Positions 13,282-24,100 of a stretch of 53,205 nt of DNA are shown piece by piece. The stretch's first letter is position 1. Each line of letters opens with the position of its first letter. The notes under the pieces are model-generated. The model was not told the origin of the DNA and made no database searches. It worked only from the letters and a program-made list of their open reading frames with translations. The translations under genes were made by a program, and so were the position numbers. Source of the DNA: a virus; the IMG/VR virus record IMGVR_UViG_3300015374_000008, positions 1 through 53,205 of that record. One strand, given 5' to 3'.

Positions 13282-13665
13282 TCAACGCTCACAGATTTGG
13301 TTGACCTGAGGATTCTTAAGAGAAAGCAACGCTTCGCACACAGCCTCTCGTGTCTGTTGAGATGCACGAGCGCCAGCAGTTGAGTTAGGAACGATGTTCT
13401 TATCCCGATACTGCTGAATTTCAGAATCGTCGCATCTAGCTGGCTCAGACGAACCAATAGCCTTAGCTAGATCACAAAGAACGGCTCGCTGAATATAACT
13501 ACGTATAACTCCGTCTCGCTGTGTTTCTTGAATGCGCTGGTTCTGCTGAAAGTTAACAAACATCATGATAAGCATTAAAAACATGATAAACGTTAGAATT
13601 TTATCATACCACTGAATTTTGGCTTTTTCGGCTACATGGCCGAGTTCACCATCCTGAAACGGCAT
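13282..13665 (-). CDS. Membrane protein with Cys-rich ectodomain, 127 aa
   Basis: ATG 13665 has AAGGAGG upstream. A hydrophobic helix (residues 24-42, ILTFIMFLMLIMMFVNF) follows an N-terminal cytoplasmic stretch. The remaining 85 residues contain four Cys (VLCDLAK, ARCDD, AVCEALL, QICER). The one-helix plus Cys ectodomain plan matches the 131-aa protein at 12417-12812. Possible lysis-accessory or envelope protein; function unknown. Confidence 0.8.
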   Translation of the reverse strand: MPFQDGELGHVAEKAKIQWYDKILTFIMFLMLIMMFVNFQQNQRIQETQRDGVIRSYIQRAVLCDLAKAIGSSEPARCDDSEIQQYRDKNIVPNSTAGARASQQTREAVCEALLSLKNPQVNQICER

Positions 13666-13674
13666 GTAGCCTCC

Positions 13675-15696
13675 TTAGTAATAAACGCGACCGCCCTGGC
13701 GGATGGATGACTGCAGAGAGCTACCATGGCCTCTCTCTTGACGAGCATCTGTGGTTAACCCGTCGTCGCGATGACGTTGACGCATGGGTGGAGTCACAGC
13801 GCTTGTAACTTCTGGCCACATAAGAAACTTAACGCGTCCCGGTGTACATTTAGCAAACACCAACGGAGGAGTCATAGTCGGCTGGATCTCGTTTAGATCA
13901 AAGGATGCCGGTATAAACCCACCTTGTTGGCGGTGGTAGAATCCTTCAGCGCCGAACGGCGAAGGTGGGTTGAATTCAGAGCCAGTAAAATCAAGAGCGG
14001 GTCTTTCAGCCCATATCGTGAACGCTAAGTTTCTATACCCGTATATATCCGGTTCGGAGTCGAAAGCTCCGAGTTCAATCACAGAAGCCGGATCGACTTC
14101 AATATGTGTTGCGAAGGTGCCACCATACGGGTTTGTCCATGGGCTATAAACCGAACCCATATCGGGAAGCGTATGTAAGATAGGGCCTATATAATCTGTG
14201 ACTACAGAATCCGGATCGAACTTGAAATTCGAATAAGGAGAGGATGGGGCAGCTGGATTGTTATAGAAAACATAGTCAACGCGAGACAGAAACATGCTTC
14301 CAGCAAATTGATTTGCTGTTGCTCCGTAGTTTCCGCCCGTAACTGCCGGTCTACTATCCCCTTGCGATTCCTCGTACGATATGGGTTTTACAGACTCCCA
14401 CCCATAATTGTTAATGTTGTTAAATCCAGGAGTATCAAACTCTGGTAGAATTACAGCTCTATCGTAATGCCATTGCCGATAGGAGCCACCTTCCCATTCT
14501 TGAACATACCTATACTCGATAGCTCCCGGCGCCCACAATTCGGGCGGTAGTGCGTCTCCGTAATCGTCAGTTCTAGCTCCGAAAATATAGACGGGAGACG
14601 TCGCAGCAGCAGAGTAATAGACATCAAGAGAAGGTAGATTGTAAGTAATAATGTCTACAGTTGCAATGTATCCATGCGTCGAATAATACGAAGGCTGATA
14701 CGTGCCGCCACCGTATACCGTGTTTACGCCCTCATAATAAATATGGCTTGGTCCGCTTGAGAGCATTAGCGCTCTATCTTGAATTTGACTCCAAGTATCG
14801 GGAGGTTGCATAGTATCTGGAGAATAGACGGGGAAACCGACTCTTATAAGACCGGATGATGGAATTTCCTGATACGATGCTATAGGGCCCAAATCAGCAA
14901 TAGAAGAAGCAGGAGACCCATCGTACGTTTGTAAGACATTGACGTAATAGTATCCGTATCCGCCATCGCCTAGCTCAATATACAGCGTACCATGCGATCC
15001 CGAATCGACAGAAGGATATCCATACGCAAGGGTTACCCAGCCATCCTTTGGTGAGGAAGCATCGTCTATGTTGCCAGCTACTTGAAGGTAGAAACCCGCG
15101 TCATACTCGGCTGGAAAATCCATCTCGTACCACATAGAACCAACATACGGCGTCCACCAAAAATTGTCATCCGGATCCGTTGTAATGTTAGCGAGAATAT
15201 ACTCAAACGATTGGCCATTTTGAAGTTTGATTCGATTGGCAAAACTGTCGTTAACAGGATCTACTCCAGAACGCCAATTAAGATAGATCAAGCTGGGTAA
15301 TTGATCATCCCACACGTGCACCTGAAGCCAATACCTGGTTCCCGCCGTCACTGGAAGAGCAACCGCTGCTGTATTAGCGTTCCACCAAACGCTTTCGCCT
15401 TCAATAATAAATGTTAAATCACTAAAAGACGGAAACCCAGTGTTTGAGCTATACACCCGCAATGCCGTTGTAACATCGTATTCTCTACTAACCAAATGCG
15501 ATCTTGCTAAATCAAAACCAGCCACACCATCTACCGGAGCGACCCATGTGTACCAGGCTGTCGTGTAACCAGGATAAGATACAGATTCACCCGGTTCGAC
15601 TGACAGATCCCCAGGCGCCCACGCGAGAGGGCCCAACGAACCCTTCGCCCCGGTAAGAGCTTGTGCGTTCGAAAGGCTATTGTTTGCCCACGTCAC
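13675..15696 (-). CDS. Tail fibre or minor tail protein, 673 aa
   Basis: GTG 15696 overlaps the TGA of the preceding small gene. The protein is rich in Tyr, Gly, Ser and Trp with alternating beta-type sequence, as in extracellular beta-sandwich tail proteins. The N-terminal part (MTWANNSLSNAQALTG, TAWYTWVAP near residue 50, RYWLQVHVWDD near 120) resembles prepeptidase-like beta-sandwich repeats; a second such segment starts at NDSFANRIKLQ near 150. The end is basic and disordered. It is the last of the tail genes before the membrane-protein cluster, consistent with a receptor-contacting fibre. Confidence 0.75.
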   Translation of the reverse strand: MTWANNSLSNAQALTGAKGSLGPLAWAPGDLSVEPGESVSYPGYTTAWYTWVAPVDGVAGFDLARSHLVSREYDVTTALRVYSSNTGFPSFSDLTFIIEGESVWWNANTAAVALPVTAGTRYWLQVHVWDDQLPSLIYLNWRSGVDPVNDSFANRIKLQNGQSFEYILANITTDPDDNFWWTPYVGSMWYEMDFPAEYDAGFYLQVAGNIDDASSPKDGWVTLAYGYPSVDSGSHGTLYIELGDGGYGYYYVNVLQTYDGSPASSIADLGPIASYQEIPSSGLIRVGFPVYSPDTMQPPDTWSQIQDRALMLSSGPSHIYYEGVNTVYGGGTYQPSYYSTHGYIATVDIITYNLPSLDVYYSAAATSPVYIFGARTDDYGDALPPELWAPGAIEYRYVQEWEGGSYRQWHYDRAVILPEFDTPGFNNINNYGWESVKPISYEESQGDSRPAVTGGNYGATANQFAGSMFLSRVDYVFYNNPAAPSSPYSNFKFDPDSVVTDYIGPILHTLPDMGSVYSPWTNPYGGTFATHIEVDPASVIELGAFDSEPDIYGYRNLAFTIWAERPALDFTGSEFNPPSPFGAEGFYHRQQGGFIPASFDLNEIQPTMTPPLVFAKCTPGRVKFLMWPEVTSAVTPPMRQRHRDDGLTTDARQERGHGSSLQSSIRQGGRVYY

Positions 15697-15917
15697 GACG
15701 TTCCTGTTACAGGAGTGGGAGTATCAGTTACGGGAGCACCCGGCGCCGACCAAGGCGGACCAAACACAGTCGGTGCACCTGGACGACTGCGATCAACGAC
15801 CGTACTGCTACTTCTTAAAAGCGCTTCCTGACCATGCTGTTTACAAAAGTCAGTACCGTTTACCGTAGTCTCGGCCTCTACCTCATTGTTGTATAACAAA
15901 CATGCTGGACACTTCAT
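15693..15917 (-). CDS. Small Cys/His protein in the tail operon, 74 aa
   Basis: ATG 15917 with AGGAG upstream. The N-terminal 30 residues contain CPAC and CKQH, a possible zinc site (C-x2-C ... C-x2-H). The remaining part is Pro/Ser/Thr-rich and probably flexible. It overlaps the next fibre gene. It is perhaps a small tail-associated protein; no family recognised. Confidence 0.65.
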   Translation of the reverse strand: MKCPACLLYNNEVEAETTVNGTDFCKQHGQEALLRSSSTVVDRSRPGAPTVFGPPWSAPGAPVTDTPTPVTGTS

Positions 15918-15929
15918 ATGAATCTCCTA

Positions 15930-18317
15930 TTAACTAGTACCCAACGGGGCGTTGCGCAGGTATCCGGCCATTCGAGTAGACGACTCACAGTACTCAGCTA
16001 CGAACAAGAAAGGTGGACGAGAAGATTTCCAAGGCCATGACGTACCATCAAGCATCTTTCCAGTAAGCGGTCCATCCTTAGCCTCTTGACCGGGCCAATA
16101 ACCAGCGCCCTGTTCGGAGGCACCATAAGCCTGGAGCATACCAGCTTTCTCTAACTTAGCTGCTTTGTCTGACCACACGTTCGCTGTGGTTAACGGATTA
16201 CCAACCGTGTCTCGCATGAAGTTAGCAGTCACAGGTTTACTGAAGATAGCGACGCAGAACTTTTTAGCTCCGCTCAACACGCCATCGTGAGTAAACGCAT
16301 CATCAATTGTGTGAACTGTTAATGAAGTAGCGCAGACGAAGATTGTCTCATTAATGGTCCCAATTTGACCCCCAGGGATGGGATAGCAAAGCCAGAAGCC
16401 ACCCTGCAGGTTGTGCATCGGAATCTTACCGCCGCCAGCCTCGGAGTCCCAAGGAATGACTCGATCCTGACTGATCTTGGATGCACGCGTACTCTGCGTC
16501 TTACGCCGAGCTGGATCAAGAGTATTCTTGTTGCGATCACGAATAGCAGCAAGCGTCGTCATGTCATGCGCAAGGTAGGACAACTGAAGACTTACACTAC
16601 CGCCAGGATTGACCGACGCTTGACTGATGTGTAACAGCAGACCGTCACCGCCGCCAGGCTGCGTGCCGGGTCGATAGAAGAACTTCACGAAGATGTTCTG
16701 ACCGGCGCGCATCTCCCACCGAGATCCATTCTCAGGGTCCATTGTAACCGTGGCAGACCCAACCCATAAGGGATCATTGTTCTGCCTCGGCTTAATTTCG
16801 CGGCGAGCATAACCGATGCCCTCTGCTTTAGATGCCTGACCATACTCTTCGAGTCGACCAATTGCCAGCACCGAACGATCGTAATGCGGATTAGGACCGA
16901 TACGAGAGCCATCAGCACGCTCTAGATACTGAACGTTCTGCGTGATAGCCGCCAACGGAGAAATATGCGCACCAGCAAGAGAAGCGAAGTTTCCACCGAC
17001 CCCGAAGACAGTAGACCAAGTCTGACCGCCGACAATACCATCAATTGTAATGCCGGATCGCTTTTGAACGTCTCGTACTTCATCTTCGTCTCTGGCGTCG
17101 TACGTATCTCCGGAGTACATCTTGTAACCACGCGTACGCATCTCGTCAGCGAATTCGTCGAAACCGGTATGACTGCCACCTGGCGTAAACACCTGTCCAA
17201 CAGCTAAAGGATACGGCGGAGGAATCTCGATACGAATACCCGGATACCTGGCGTTGAACCAGGACTCACCGTTGGGTCCGATACCGCTACCCCAAACCAT
17301 ACCGATCATCTGCTGGAAATCATTAGTGAGTTGCAAGTCCAAACCAGGATGACCCATAGCCATGGTCCAATGATGGGTCGTTTTATCTTTGAGATGAACG
17401 TATGGCCGTCGTCCAGGAAGATTAGTGATGGTCCACTGATTAACAGTGTCTGAAGTGAACGCAGTGCTGAGCAAATCCTGTACGCCCTGCGTTAATCTCG
17501 CGCCGCCCGAGCCGCGAATATTGGTAGCAATGCCAGTATGCGGACGATTACATGCTGCATAATGCCGAGATACGGCACCATCCATAATATCAGCAATGGC
17601 TTTGCCAACGTCTCTATGCTGTGGGTACAGTTCCTGAATATAAGGGGTGTGGTCTGCCTGATACAGCGTACCGATAATTTCGAGAGTTAGCCCCGCACCT
17701 TTTCCACTGTAACTATGCGTTACAGTAAGACCCTCGAAGAGTACTTTCTTGGTTCCATTGGGCCTAACTAAATAAATCGTTACGTCCTTACCGGCTGCCG
17801 TCCAATAGAGCTCGCCAACGTTTGGTCGTTCCCACCACGAGATTTGTGGAAAGGACACCGAGGTAGCAGCGTCGCCATTCGGTTCGTTACTAGTCCAGGC
17901 GCCCATCTCAGAAGGATGCCCACGGAAATATGTTACGTCCTTGCCACCAATGATCATCTGGATAGTGCCCCAGACCTCATGGATGCTATCATACGGTACC
18001 CAGTCAATAGGCTGCTTAAATCGGCCAAACTTAGTAGGACGATTAAAGAGAAGCGACTCACGAACCAATGGCTCTTTAGTTACAGCCCAAGTCTGTGTGG
18101 TATTGATGTTTACAATTGGTTCGTTACTCTCGTTCGTGTAAACAGGAACGAGAATACCGTACTCGTCGTAATACAGAACTGTGCCAACAGGATATGGACT
18201 GTTACTGTTTGGATCAATCTGAGTTCCATCAGCGACAATGGCCCCAACCGGAACGCCCGTGTCTACAGAGGTGACTACTGACCCAGCAATAGAATATGTA
18301 ACATCTACTAGAGCCAT
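15930..18317 (-). CDS. Minor tail protein with peptidoglycan-binding-like domain, 795 aa
   Basis: ATG 18317 overlaps the TAA of the upstream gene (TAATG). The N-terminal 300 residues are beta-rich and resemble distal tail or baseplate hub proteins (FGRFKQPIDWVPY, ISWWERPNVGELYW). Around residues 410-435, EVRDVQKRSGITIDGIVGGQ matches the PG_binding_1 fold (repeat hits V-Q-K, D-G-I-V-G). This suggests contact with the host wall during infection. The C-terminal part is beta-rich with no catalytic motif I can see. Following the tape measure and other minor tail genes, it is probably part of the tail tip. Confidence 0.75.
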   Translation of the reverse strand: MALVDVTYSIAGSVVTSVDTGVPVGAIVADGTQIDPNSNSPYPVGTVLYYDEYGILVPVYTNESNEPIVNINTTQTWAVTKEPLVRESLLFNRPTKFGRFKQPIDWVPYDSIHEVWGTIQMIIGGKDVTYFRGHPSEMGAWTSNEPNGDAATSVSFPQISWWERPNVGELYWTAAGKDVTIYLVRPNGTKKVLFEGLTVTHSYSGKGAGLTLEIIGTLYQADHTPYIQELYPQHRDVGKAIADIMDGAVSRHYAACNRPHTGIATNIRGSGGARLTQGVQDLLSTAFTSDTVNQWTITNLPGRRPYVHLKDKTTHHWTMAMGHPGLDLQLTNDFQQMIGMVWGSGIGPNGESWFNARYPGIRIEIPPPYPLAVGQVFTPGGSHTGFDEFADEMRTRGYKMYSGDTYDARDEDEVRDVQKRSGITIDGIVGGQTWSTVFGVGGNFASLAGAHISPLAAITQNVQYLERADGSRIGPNPHYDRSVLAIGRLEEYGQASKAEGIGYARREIKPRQNNDPLWVGSATVTMDPENGSRWEMRAGQNIFVKFFYRPGTQPGGGDGLLLHISQASVNPGGSVSLQLSYLAHDMTTLAAIRDRNKNTLDPARRKTQSTRASKISQDRVIPWDSEAGGGKIPMHNLQGGFWLCYPIPGGQIGTINETIFVCATSLTVHTIDDAFTHDGVLSGAKKFCVAIFSKPVTANFMRDTVGNPLTTANVWSDKAAKLEKAGMLQAYGASEQGAGYWPGQEAKDGPLTGKMLDGTSWPWKSSRPPFLFVAEYCESSTRMAGYLRNAPLGTS

Positions 18318-19828
18318 TATACATCCTCTCTGTATACTAGGTAGCCATCCGCACCATCAATGGTTGGATACGTCAGCGTTACGGTGTTTTCCGTCGTCAA
18401 CGTAACGTCGACGGTCGGTGAAGGCGCGGTTGCTTGGGCGTAGCTACCTTTCCAAGCGGCATAACTGTATCGATATGTCCCGGCTGGGAGGTGCCCATCG
18501 GATGTCGTAGACGCTACAGCTACTGGCGCTACTGTAGGATCCAGAAGACCTTCAAAGTCTACTGGAGGAACCGGTGCTGGGTGTTCCGGATCCATAACAC
18601 CGGTAAGTTCAACCAAGATTTGAACAGCGCCGTCTTCTTCAGAAAGCGGTTCTAAATCAACTAAAATATAGCCAGATGCAGAAACATTAACTGGAGAATC
18701 ACCAGTAGTCCTGGATCCGGTTCGAGCGGTCGATGAAGAAGCCGAAGTAGCAGGCGCCGTTCCCGTAACACGCGTAGGGGTTACTGTTCTCGCAACCGAA
18801 GAAGAAGACACAGCAACGGGTGCGCTGCCGGTAACCGGCGGAACTTCAGTAACAGAGAAGGAAGAGAACCGAGCTGCACCACCGTAATCTCGAATGCCGT
18901 GTTTTGTATTTGTGGCAAACGTAGAATCTGTACGAGAATATACATCGACGCCGTTCTTTTTCACCGTGATTGTATTAGCTCGTAATTGAACGGTCTGCAC
19001 GTCGCCCGGAGACCAAGAAACGCCAATGGTGTCAATTAATACCGGTCCTCCACCATTATTTCGGTAGAGATAGCTCGTGCCACTATCGCATTCAGTAAAC
19101 CACAAATGAGTAGCGTCAGAAGCCCGGAAAGTAATGCCACCACCAGAACTGAGTGTGCCGTCCAACGTAACAGAAATAGAACAATCGTGAAGCGTTGAGT
19201 CAATTACTGCATACGATTGAGTGCCGGAAGAAGAGAAATATGCTTTTCCTCCAATGATACCCGCCGTACCATTGAGAACTTCCCATGTTTGTCCAGTGTC
19301 TGCAACCCCCAATACAGAAGGGTTATCAGCTCTTGCGTATGCGTCGCTGACCGCGGTTCCTGGAGGAGCAAAACCATATAACTCGAAAGGCATTTTATAA
19401 GTGGTGCCGTCCACAGCGAATGCGGCTGAGGAACTTGATCTGGTGAGAACATTTGCGTTTGTAGCAAGTACACCAGAATTTGTTGGCGCGCTCGAACAAA
19501 CGAGGTCGCAATCTCCTGTAATACAATAAGTAACTCCAGCCAGAAGTGTAACTGGAGATTCAAACTCAACCGTAACAGGATGTACACCCGATCCGGGATT
19601 TGTGGTAGAAAGACCGCTCCCAAGCCAAGGAATAGTTGTTGATCCAAGTAGATTCGGAGCAACGCCAATTCTTGTCCCTACAGGGATTCCCCCATCAAAA
19701 GGTGTTGTGAAGAGGGTGCAGCCTGTTACTTCCATGTCTGTGCTTAATGTAAATGAGGCGGCCATACGTAATGCTAAATGTGCTTGTGACCCCCCAATAA
19801 CTGCGGCTGCACGCACGCTACCCAACAT
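18317..19828 (-). CDS. Minor tail protein with DUF4082-like and lectin-like segments, 503 aa
   Basis: ATG 19828 with GAGGAG upstream. The N-terminal 150 residues (TPFDGGIPVGTRIG, VTLLAGVTYCITG) look like a DUF4082-type beta-sandwich. A concanavalin-like segment follows (SDAYARADNPSVLGVADTG, GGITFRASDATHLWF, IRDYGGAARFSSFSV), as in polysaccharide-binding fibre tips. Then come Ser/Thr/Ala-rich linkers and a fibronectin-like end (AGTYRYSYAAW). Likely a carbohydrate-recognising tail protein. Confidence 0.75.
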   Translation of the reverse strand: MLGSVRAAAVIGGSQAHLALRMAASFTLSTDMEVTGCTLFTTPFDGGIPVGTRIGVAPNLLGSTTIPWLGSGLSTTNPGSGVHPVTVEFESPVTLLAGVTYCITGDCDLVCSSAPTNSGVLATNANVLTRSSSSAAFAVDGTTYKMPFELYGFAPPGTAVSDAYARADNPSVLGVADTGQTWEVLNGTAGIIGGKAYFSSSGTQSYAVIDSTLHDCSISVTLDGTLSSGGGITFRASDATHLWFTECDSGTSYLYRNNGGGPVLIDTIGVSWSPGDVQTVQLRANTITVKKNGVDVYSRTDSTFATNTKHGIRDYGGAARFSSFSVTEVPPVTGSAPVAVSSSSVARTVTPTRVTGTAPATSASSSTARTGSRTTGDSPVNVSASGYILVDLEPLSEEDGAVQILVELTGVMDPEHPAPVPPVDFEGLLDPTVAPVAVASTTSDGHLPAGTYRYSYAAWKGSYAQATAPSPTVDVTLTTENTVTLTYPTIDGADGYLVYREDV

Positions 19829-19859
19829 CTGTTATACTCCTCAAATATGGGGGAATTAC

Positions 19860-20258
19860 TTAAGCACCAGCGTATGGGCCAACAGAGATGCTCAGAACAA
19901 TAACCGCCTGACCGGAAGGACTTTGCGTGGTGGAAAGGGTGTTACCTCGCTTATATACACCACCAGTCAAAGCGCTCCAACCGCCCCAATGAGTGTATGA
20001 TCCAGCAGGAACATCAAAAACCACCTCATTAGACCAAGCCACACCAACCGTAGCTGGCTGTAAGATAGCGCCTAGAGGTCCTACTGCGCCCGCCGCGTTA
20101 AATACAGGAGCTTTGCGTGCGTATAGAGGAGAACCGCCGGAAGCCTCGTTTGCACCGGTAGTTCCAGGGCTTGCCGTGTGTAATGATAAAGCATTAATCT
20201 GACCTGCAGAGCGATCTGCCTCTGCGTTTAGCTCGGCGTCTGTGATTAGGGTAGTCAT
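19860..20258 (-). CDS. Small tail fibre-like protein, 132 aa
   Basis: ATG 20258 with AAGGAG upstream. The sequence (LSLHTASPGTTGANEASGG, YARKAPVF, then VPAGSYTHWGGWSALTGG) is the typical pattern of a small actinophage tail protein family: short N-terminal helix, SLHT...PGTTG turn and beta-sandwich. Located among minor tail genes. Precise role unknown. Confidence 0.75.
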   Translation of the reverse strand: MTTLITDAELNAEADRSAGQINALSLHTASPGTTGANEASGGSPLYARKAPVFNAAGAVGPLGAILQPATVGVAWSNEVVFDVPAGSYTHWGGWSALTGGVYKRGNTLSTTQSPSGQAVIVLSISVGPYAGA

Positions 20259-20267
20259 TCTATCTCC

Positions 20268-20687
20268 TTAAACTGGTAATCTAATTGCAACAGTACCTGC
20301 GGGTAAAACAGGCCTGAGACCCGCAGTAATAATGTAAGGATTAAGAAGGCCATAACCCAAGAACACACCATCTACAAGAGAATCATACATGGTGTATCCT
20401 ACTACGTTACCCCAATCAATAAGAGCCAGAGGGAAACTAATAGACACATCATTTACCATCATCCGAGAACCTACACCGGATGATACCCACGAAGTGTCGT
20501 CCGCGAGGACTTCAACTCGCAGGTATTCATCCGGTGTAGGCGCTACTAGTCCCGTTCCATTATCATCACTGGGCAACTCAAGAGTCAGGCCGAAGAAATA
20601 ACTACTAGGGAGTACACTAACATCTCTAGTGACTACTGCTTTGACGATCATGTCGGCAAAGGCGTCACTAACTCGTCCACCGGCCAT
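20268..20687 (-). CDS. Minor tail protein, 139 aa
   Basis: ATG 20687 lies two bases from the stop of the upstream gene (coupled); the GTG at 20699 is an alternative. Beta-rich with a PSSYFFGLTLELPSDDNGTG stretch, in which FGLTL is reminiscent of small phage tail proteins of this neighbourhood. No catalytic motif. Part of the tail operon. Confidence 0.7.
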   Translation of the reverse strand: MAGGRVSDAFADMIVKAVVTRDVSVLPSSYFFGLTLELPSDDNGTGLVAPTPDEYLRVEVLADDTSWVSSGVGSRMMVNDVSISFPLALIDWGNVVGYTMYDSLVDGVFLGYGLLNPYIITAGLRPVLPAGTVAIRLPV

Positions 20688-20688
20688 T

Positions 20689-21126
20689 TTAGAACCCACT
20701 AACTCTATTATGCGGAACTACAAAATGAACAATTTGTGTATTAAGCTGGAGAAACTTGACGTCTAATACGCCAGCTTCTCCAAGAGCCCAGTCGGCCTTC
20801 TCGCACTGCCACGTTCCACCAAGCCCATCGAACTGCCACACCAGCATGTATCTAAACTGAGTCATAGCGTCGATAACTTCCTGCACGTCGTCCTGCAGGT
20901 TGTCTAGATCGGAAATAACGTGAACAGAGATGTTTCCGCTTCGACTGCCTTCGACAATACTTGATGGATACCTACCCTTAACCTGTGGGCTTTCTGACGT
21001 AACTCGTGTTTGGCCAGTCTCTCCTGTGCTAAAAGTTCCATCCGGAAGATATAAACGACCGGACTCGGACAGCTGAAGATCGTCGAGACCCAACGAAGTC
21101 CTGGATACTACAATTGACCTACTCAT
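20689..21126 (-). CDS. Minor tail protein, possibly distal tail, 145 aa
   Basis: ATG 21126 overlaps the tape measure stop (ATGA). It begins MSRSIVVSRTSLGLDDLQLS and has a WQFDGLGGTWQCEKADW stretch. Position directly after the tape measure is where the distal tail protein lies in siphophages, but it is shorter than typical Dit proteins. Confidence 0.7.
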   Translation of the reverse strand: MSRSIVVSRTSLGLDDLQLSESGRLYLPDGTFSTGETGQTRVTSESPQVKGRYPSSIVEGSRSGNISVHVISDLDNLQDDVQEVIDAMTQFRYMLVWQFDGLGGTWQCEKADWALGEAGVLDVKFLQLNTQIVHFVVPHNRVSGF

Positions 21127-24100
21127 GAGATCCTCTCCAATTGCGGTGAATCTCCACCCTCAGCTAAACTTAACATTCTATTTGTTGCCCGAGCACGACG
21201 AAGCAAGCTGTCGCCATCCTGAATTGTCCCGATGTGGAACTGAACCGGACGAGGAGCAACAGGAGCAGAATCAGTAGTAGACTTAGCAGCAACAGTTGCC
21301 GCCAAAGTTTTGACATCTCTCTGCATCTGCAAAGAATTAGCAACACTAGCTGTCTGGTTTGCATTGTACCCAACAGACGCAACCTGAGCCTGGGAAACCG
21401 TTGCATCGACAGCTACCGGCTTCATAGCCAGCAGATCCGAAATATAACCAGAATCTTTCTTCACACCGCTCAAATCAAATACCGGAGTAATAGTTGGAGT
21501 CATATCGAGATTTTCTGCCGTAAGGCTGGACAACGTTTCCAGACTTCCTCGAAGGGATCTCACCGCTGTCTCACCAATGTTATTCGCAGAATTACCAACA
21601 ACTCCGTGGCCGTTGTCTAAGCCGAGAGCCAAACCTAATGCTGAATAGTGCCCAAGCTCTTGGAATACCTTAGAGGGAGAATTGACGCCCAGCCAATGTG
21701 CTACCGATCCAGCAGCGTGCTTTGCCAGGTCTTTGCCCGCCCCAACAACCTTCTTGCCGGCGCCGACAATACCCTTGACCATACCTTCTGCCAGTGCGAT
21801 ACCAATGTTTACACCAGCTTCTCCAAGCGCCTCACTATTGTTCTGAATAGCATCAGCAAGACCGTTCAAGAAAGCAATAATAAGCTTAAAGGCCGCATCA
21901 ATAATATCGGGAAGCTTCTCGGCAAGTGCTGTCGTGAAGTTAACGATAATATCGGCAACAATTTCTGTAATCTCGCCAATATGATCTCTGATGGTCTTAA
22001 GGAAGTTCTGGATCATGGTGACGCCAGCTTCAAAGAACTCAGGGGCACGCCTAGTTACTTCCTGCACTAATGCGCTAAGGAACATACCAATGGTTTTAAT
22101 GCCTTCAGGAACTAATGTCTGAAGCGCCTTAAGACCATCCATAGCAAGTTTCAGCAATGCCGCGACAATCTTGCTTGAGCCTTCGCTGACTACCTGAATA
22201 AAGGTGATAAAGGCAAAGCCTGCCTGGCGCGCAATTAGTGGAAGAATAGCCAGGAAGGTGACAATCCCCGCCGTAAGAACAGCAAACCCAGCAGTTCCAG
22301 ATGCAGCCAAGACGACTAACGCGCCTGCGAAGGCCGCCATACCAAGACCAGCAAGGAACAATCCAGCTCCAAGAAGGGTAATACTCTTCGCGAAGAGCGC
22401 CATTACCACAATAACTGGTGTCAAAAGATACATGCCCGCAATAAGAATAGCTAATGCGCCGGCGAGTACTACAAGTCCATGACGAATCTCTTTCCAAGAC
22501 ATTTTTCCGAGCAAGGCAAGTGCCGGTGCAAGGACAGCAATTGCGCCAGCTACAGCAACCAGAGCAATTGCGCCCGGAAGAGCGCCTTCAACTGCAATAA
22601 CAGATGCAACAAGTAAGACAAGAGATACGCCAAGAGTAACCAAACCCTTGGCAATTTCTTTCCATGACATCTTCCCAAGAAGCATAAGTGCGGGAGCGAG
22701 AATAGCAATCGCACCAGCGACAGCGATCATAGCTACGGCACCTGGCGCTGCGCCTTCTATAAGGTACGCTGCTCCAGCAAGAAGCCCCAAAGCAATGGCT
22801 AAAGTACCAAGGCCCTTGGCAAGATTCTCATACGGAATAACACCCAGAAGAAGAATGACAGGAAGTAAGACAGCAAGAGCCGAAGCCATAATAAGCATGG
22901 CGGCTGCGCCCTTGAGTGCGCCTTCCATGCCCTTTGCTGCAAGAACTAATCCACCTAGAAGCGCGGCGACAGAACCGAGGCCTCTTGCTAATTGCTCAGG
23001 TTTCATACTACCAAGGACCTTGACGGCTCCAGAAAGAATAAGAACGGCAGACGCCATTCCAACCATGGCGGTACCAAGAGCTAAGATTTTACCAGTTCCA
23101 GCTCCAGATTTCTCAGCAGAAACCATAACGATAGCCATAGTTGTAGCTAACTGCGCAAACATAACACCCATAGCAACTAATGCTGAAGTAAGTCTCTTGG
23201 GGTCTAGTTTAGTTAGAACAAACAAAGCAGCAGTAAGAATACCCAAAGAAATTGCAATCTTCATAAGAGTATCTGCTCGGACGTTGTTTTGCATAGTCTT
23301 AATACTGCTCGTTAACTGGCTGAACGTTCCAGAAATGGTCCCAACCATCTTTGTAGTCTGATTAAATAAACCAGAAAGATTCTTCATCAACCTTCGGAAG
23401 ACCAAGAAAATGCTACCTACTAAAATAGCATCGAAAGCGGCCGTAAGAGTGTTAGCGTCTGCACCCTCGATCGCATTAACAAGTCCTGTAAAGAGCGCAC
23501 TTATAAGTTCTATAGCACCCTTGCCAATAGCTACGGCGGCATTCTTAAGGAAACTTAAAGCCGCGACAATACCAACGACAAGACCCTCAATGAGGTTTCG
23601 TCCAAGGTCAGCAAACACCGTAGACGGCGAATGAATGCCAAAGAAGTCCTTAAAAGCATTAAGAAGACGCTTGCCTACATTGACGATAGAGTTTACGACA
23701 TCAGATTCTTGGAGACCCTTGGTGAGGCCATCGATGAGCGGCTTACCAAGCTTTTCTCCCATGGCCTTAAAATTGGCAAAGACAGAAGAAAGATTCATGC
23801 TGTGCATCAGACTTGCGAAGCCGTTCCGAAGGTCATCAATAACCTTCAGAACCTTAGCAAGATTGCCCGAACCGAAGCGATCAAGGAATTGCTGACCCTG
23901 CAGTGTAGTACCAGAAAGATAATCGATTAATCCTGAAAGGAATACACTGACGGTTCCAGTAAACCGAGAAATAGCATTGGCTACCTTGGAGATAACGTTG
24001 GCAATGTCTCCAATGGCGCCGCCACTCTGCTTCGCCCGATCTGCTACACCACTGAAAAACCCTCCTATTTTGGCAAAGCCCTCGCTAAGTAGAGCGGCAA

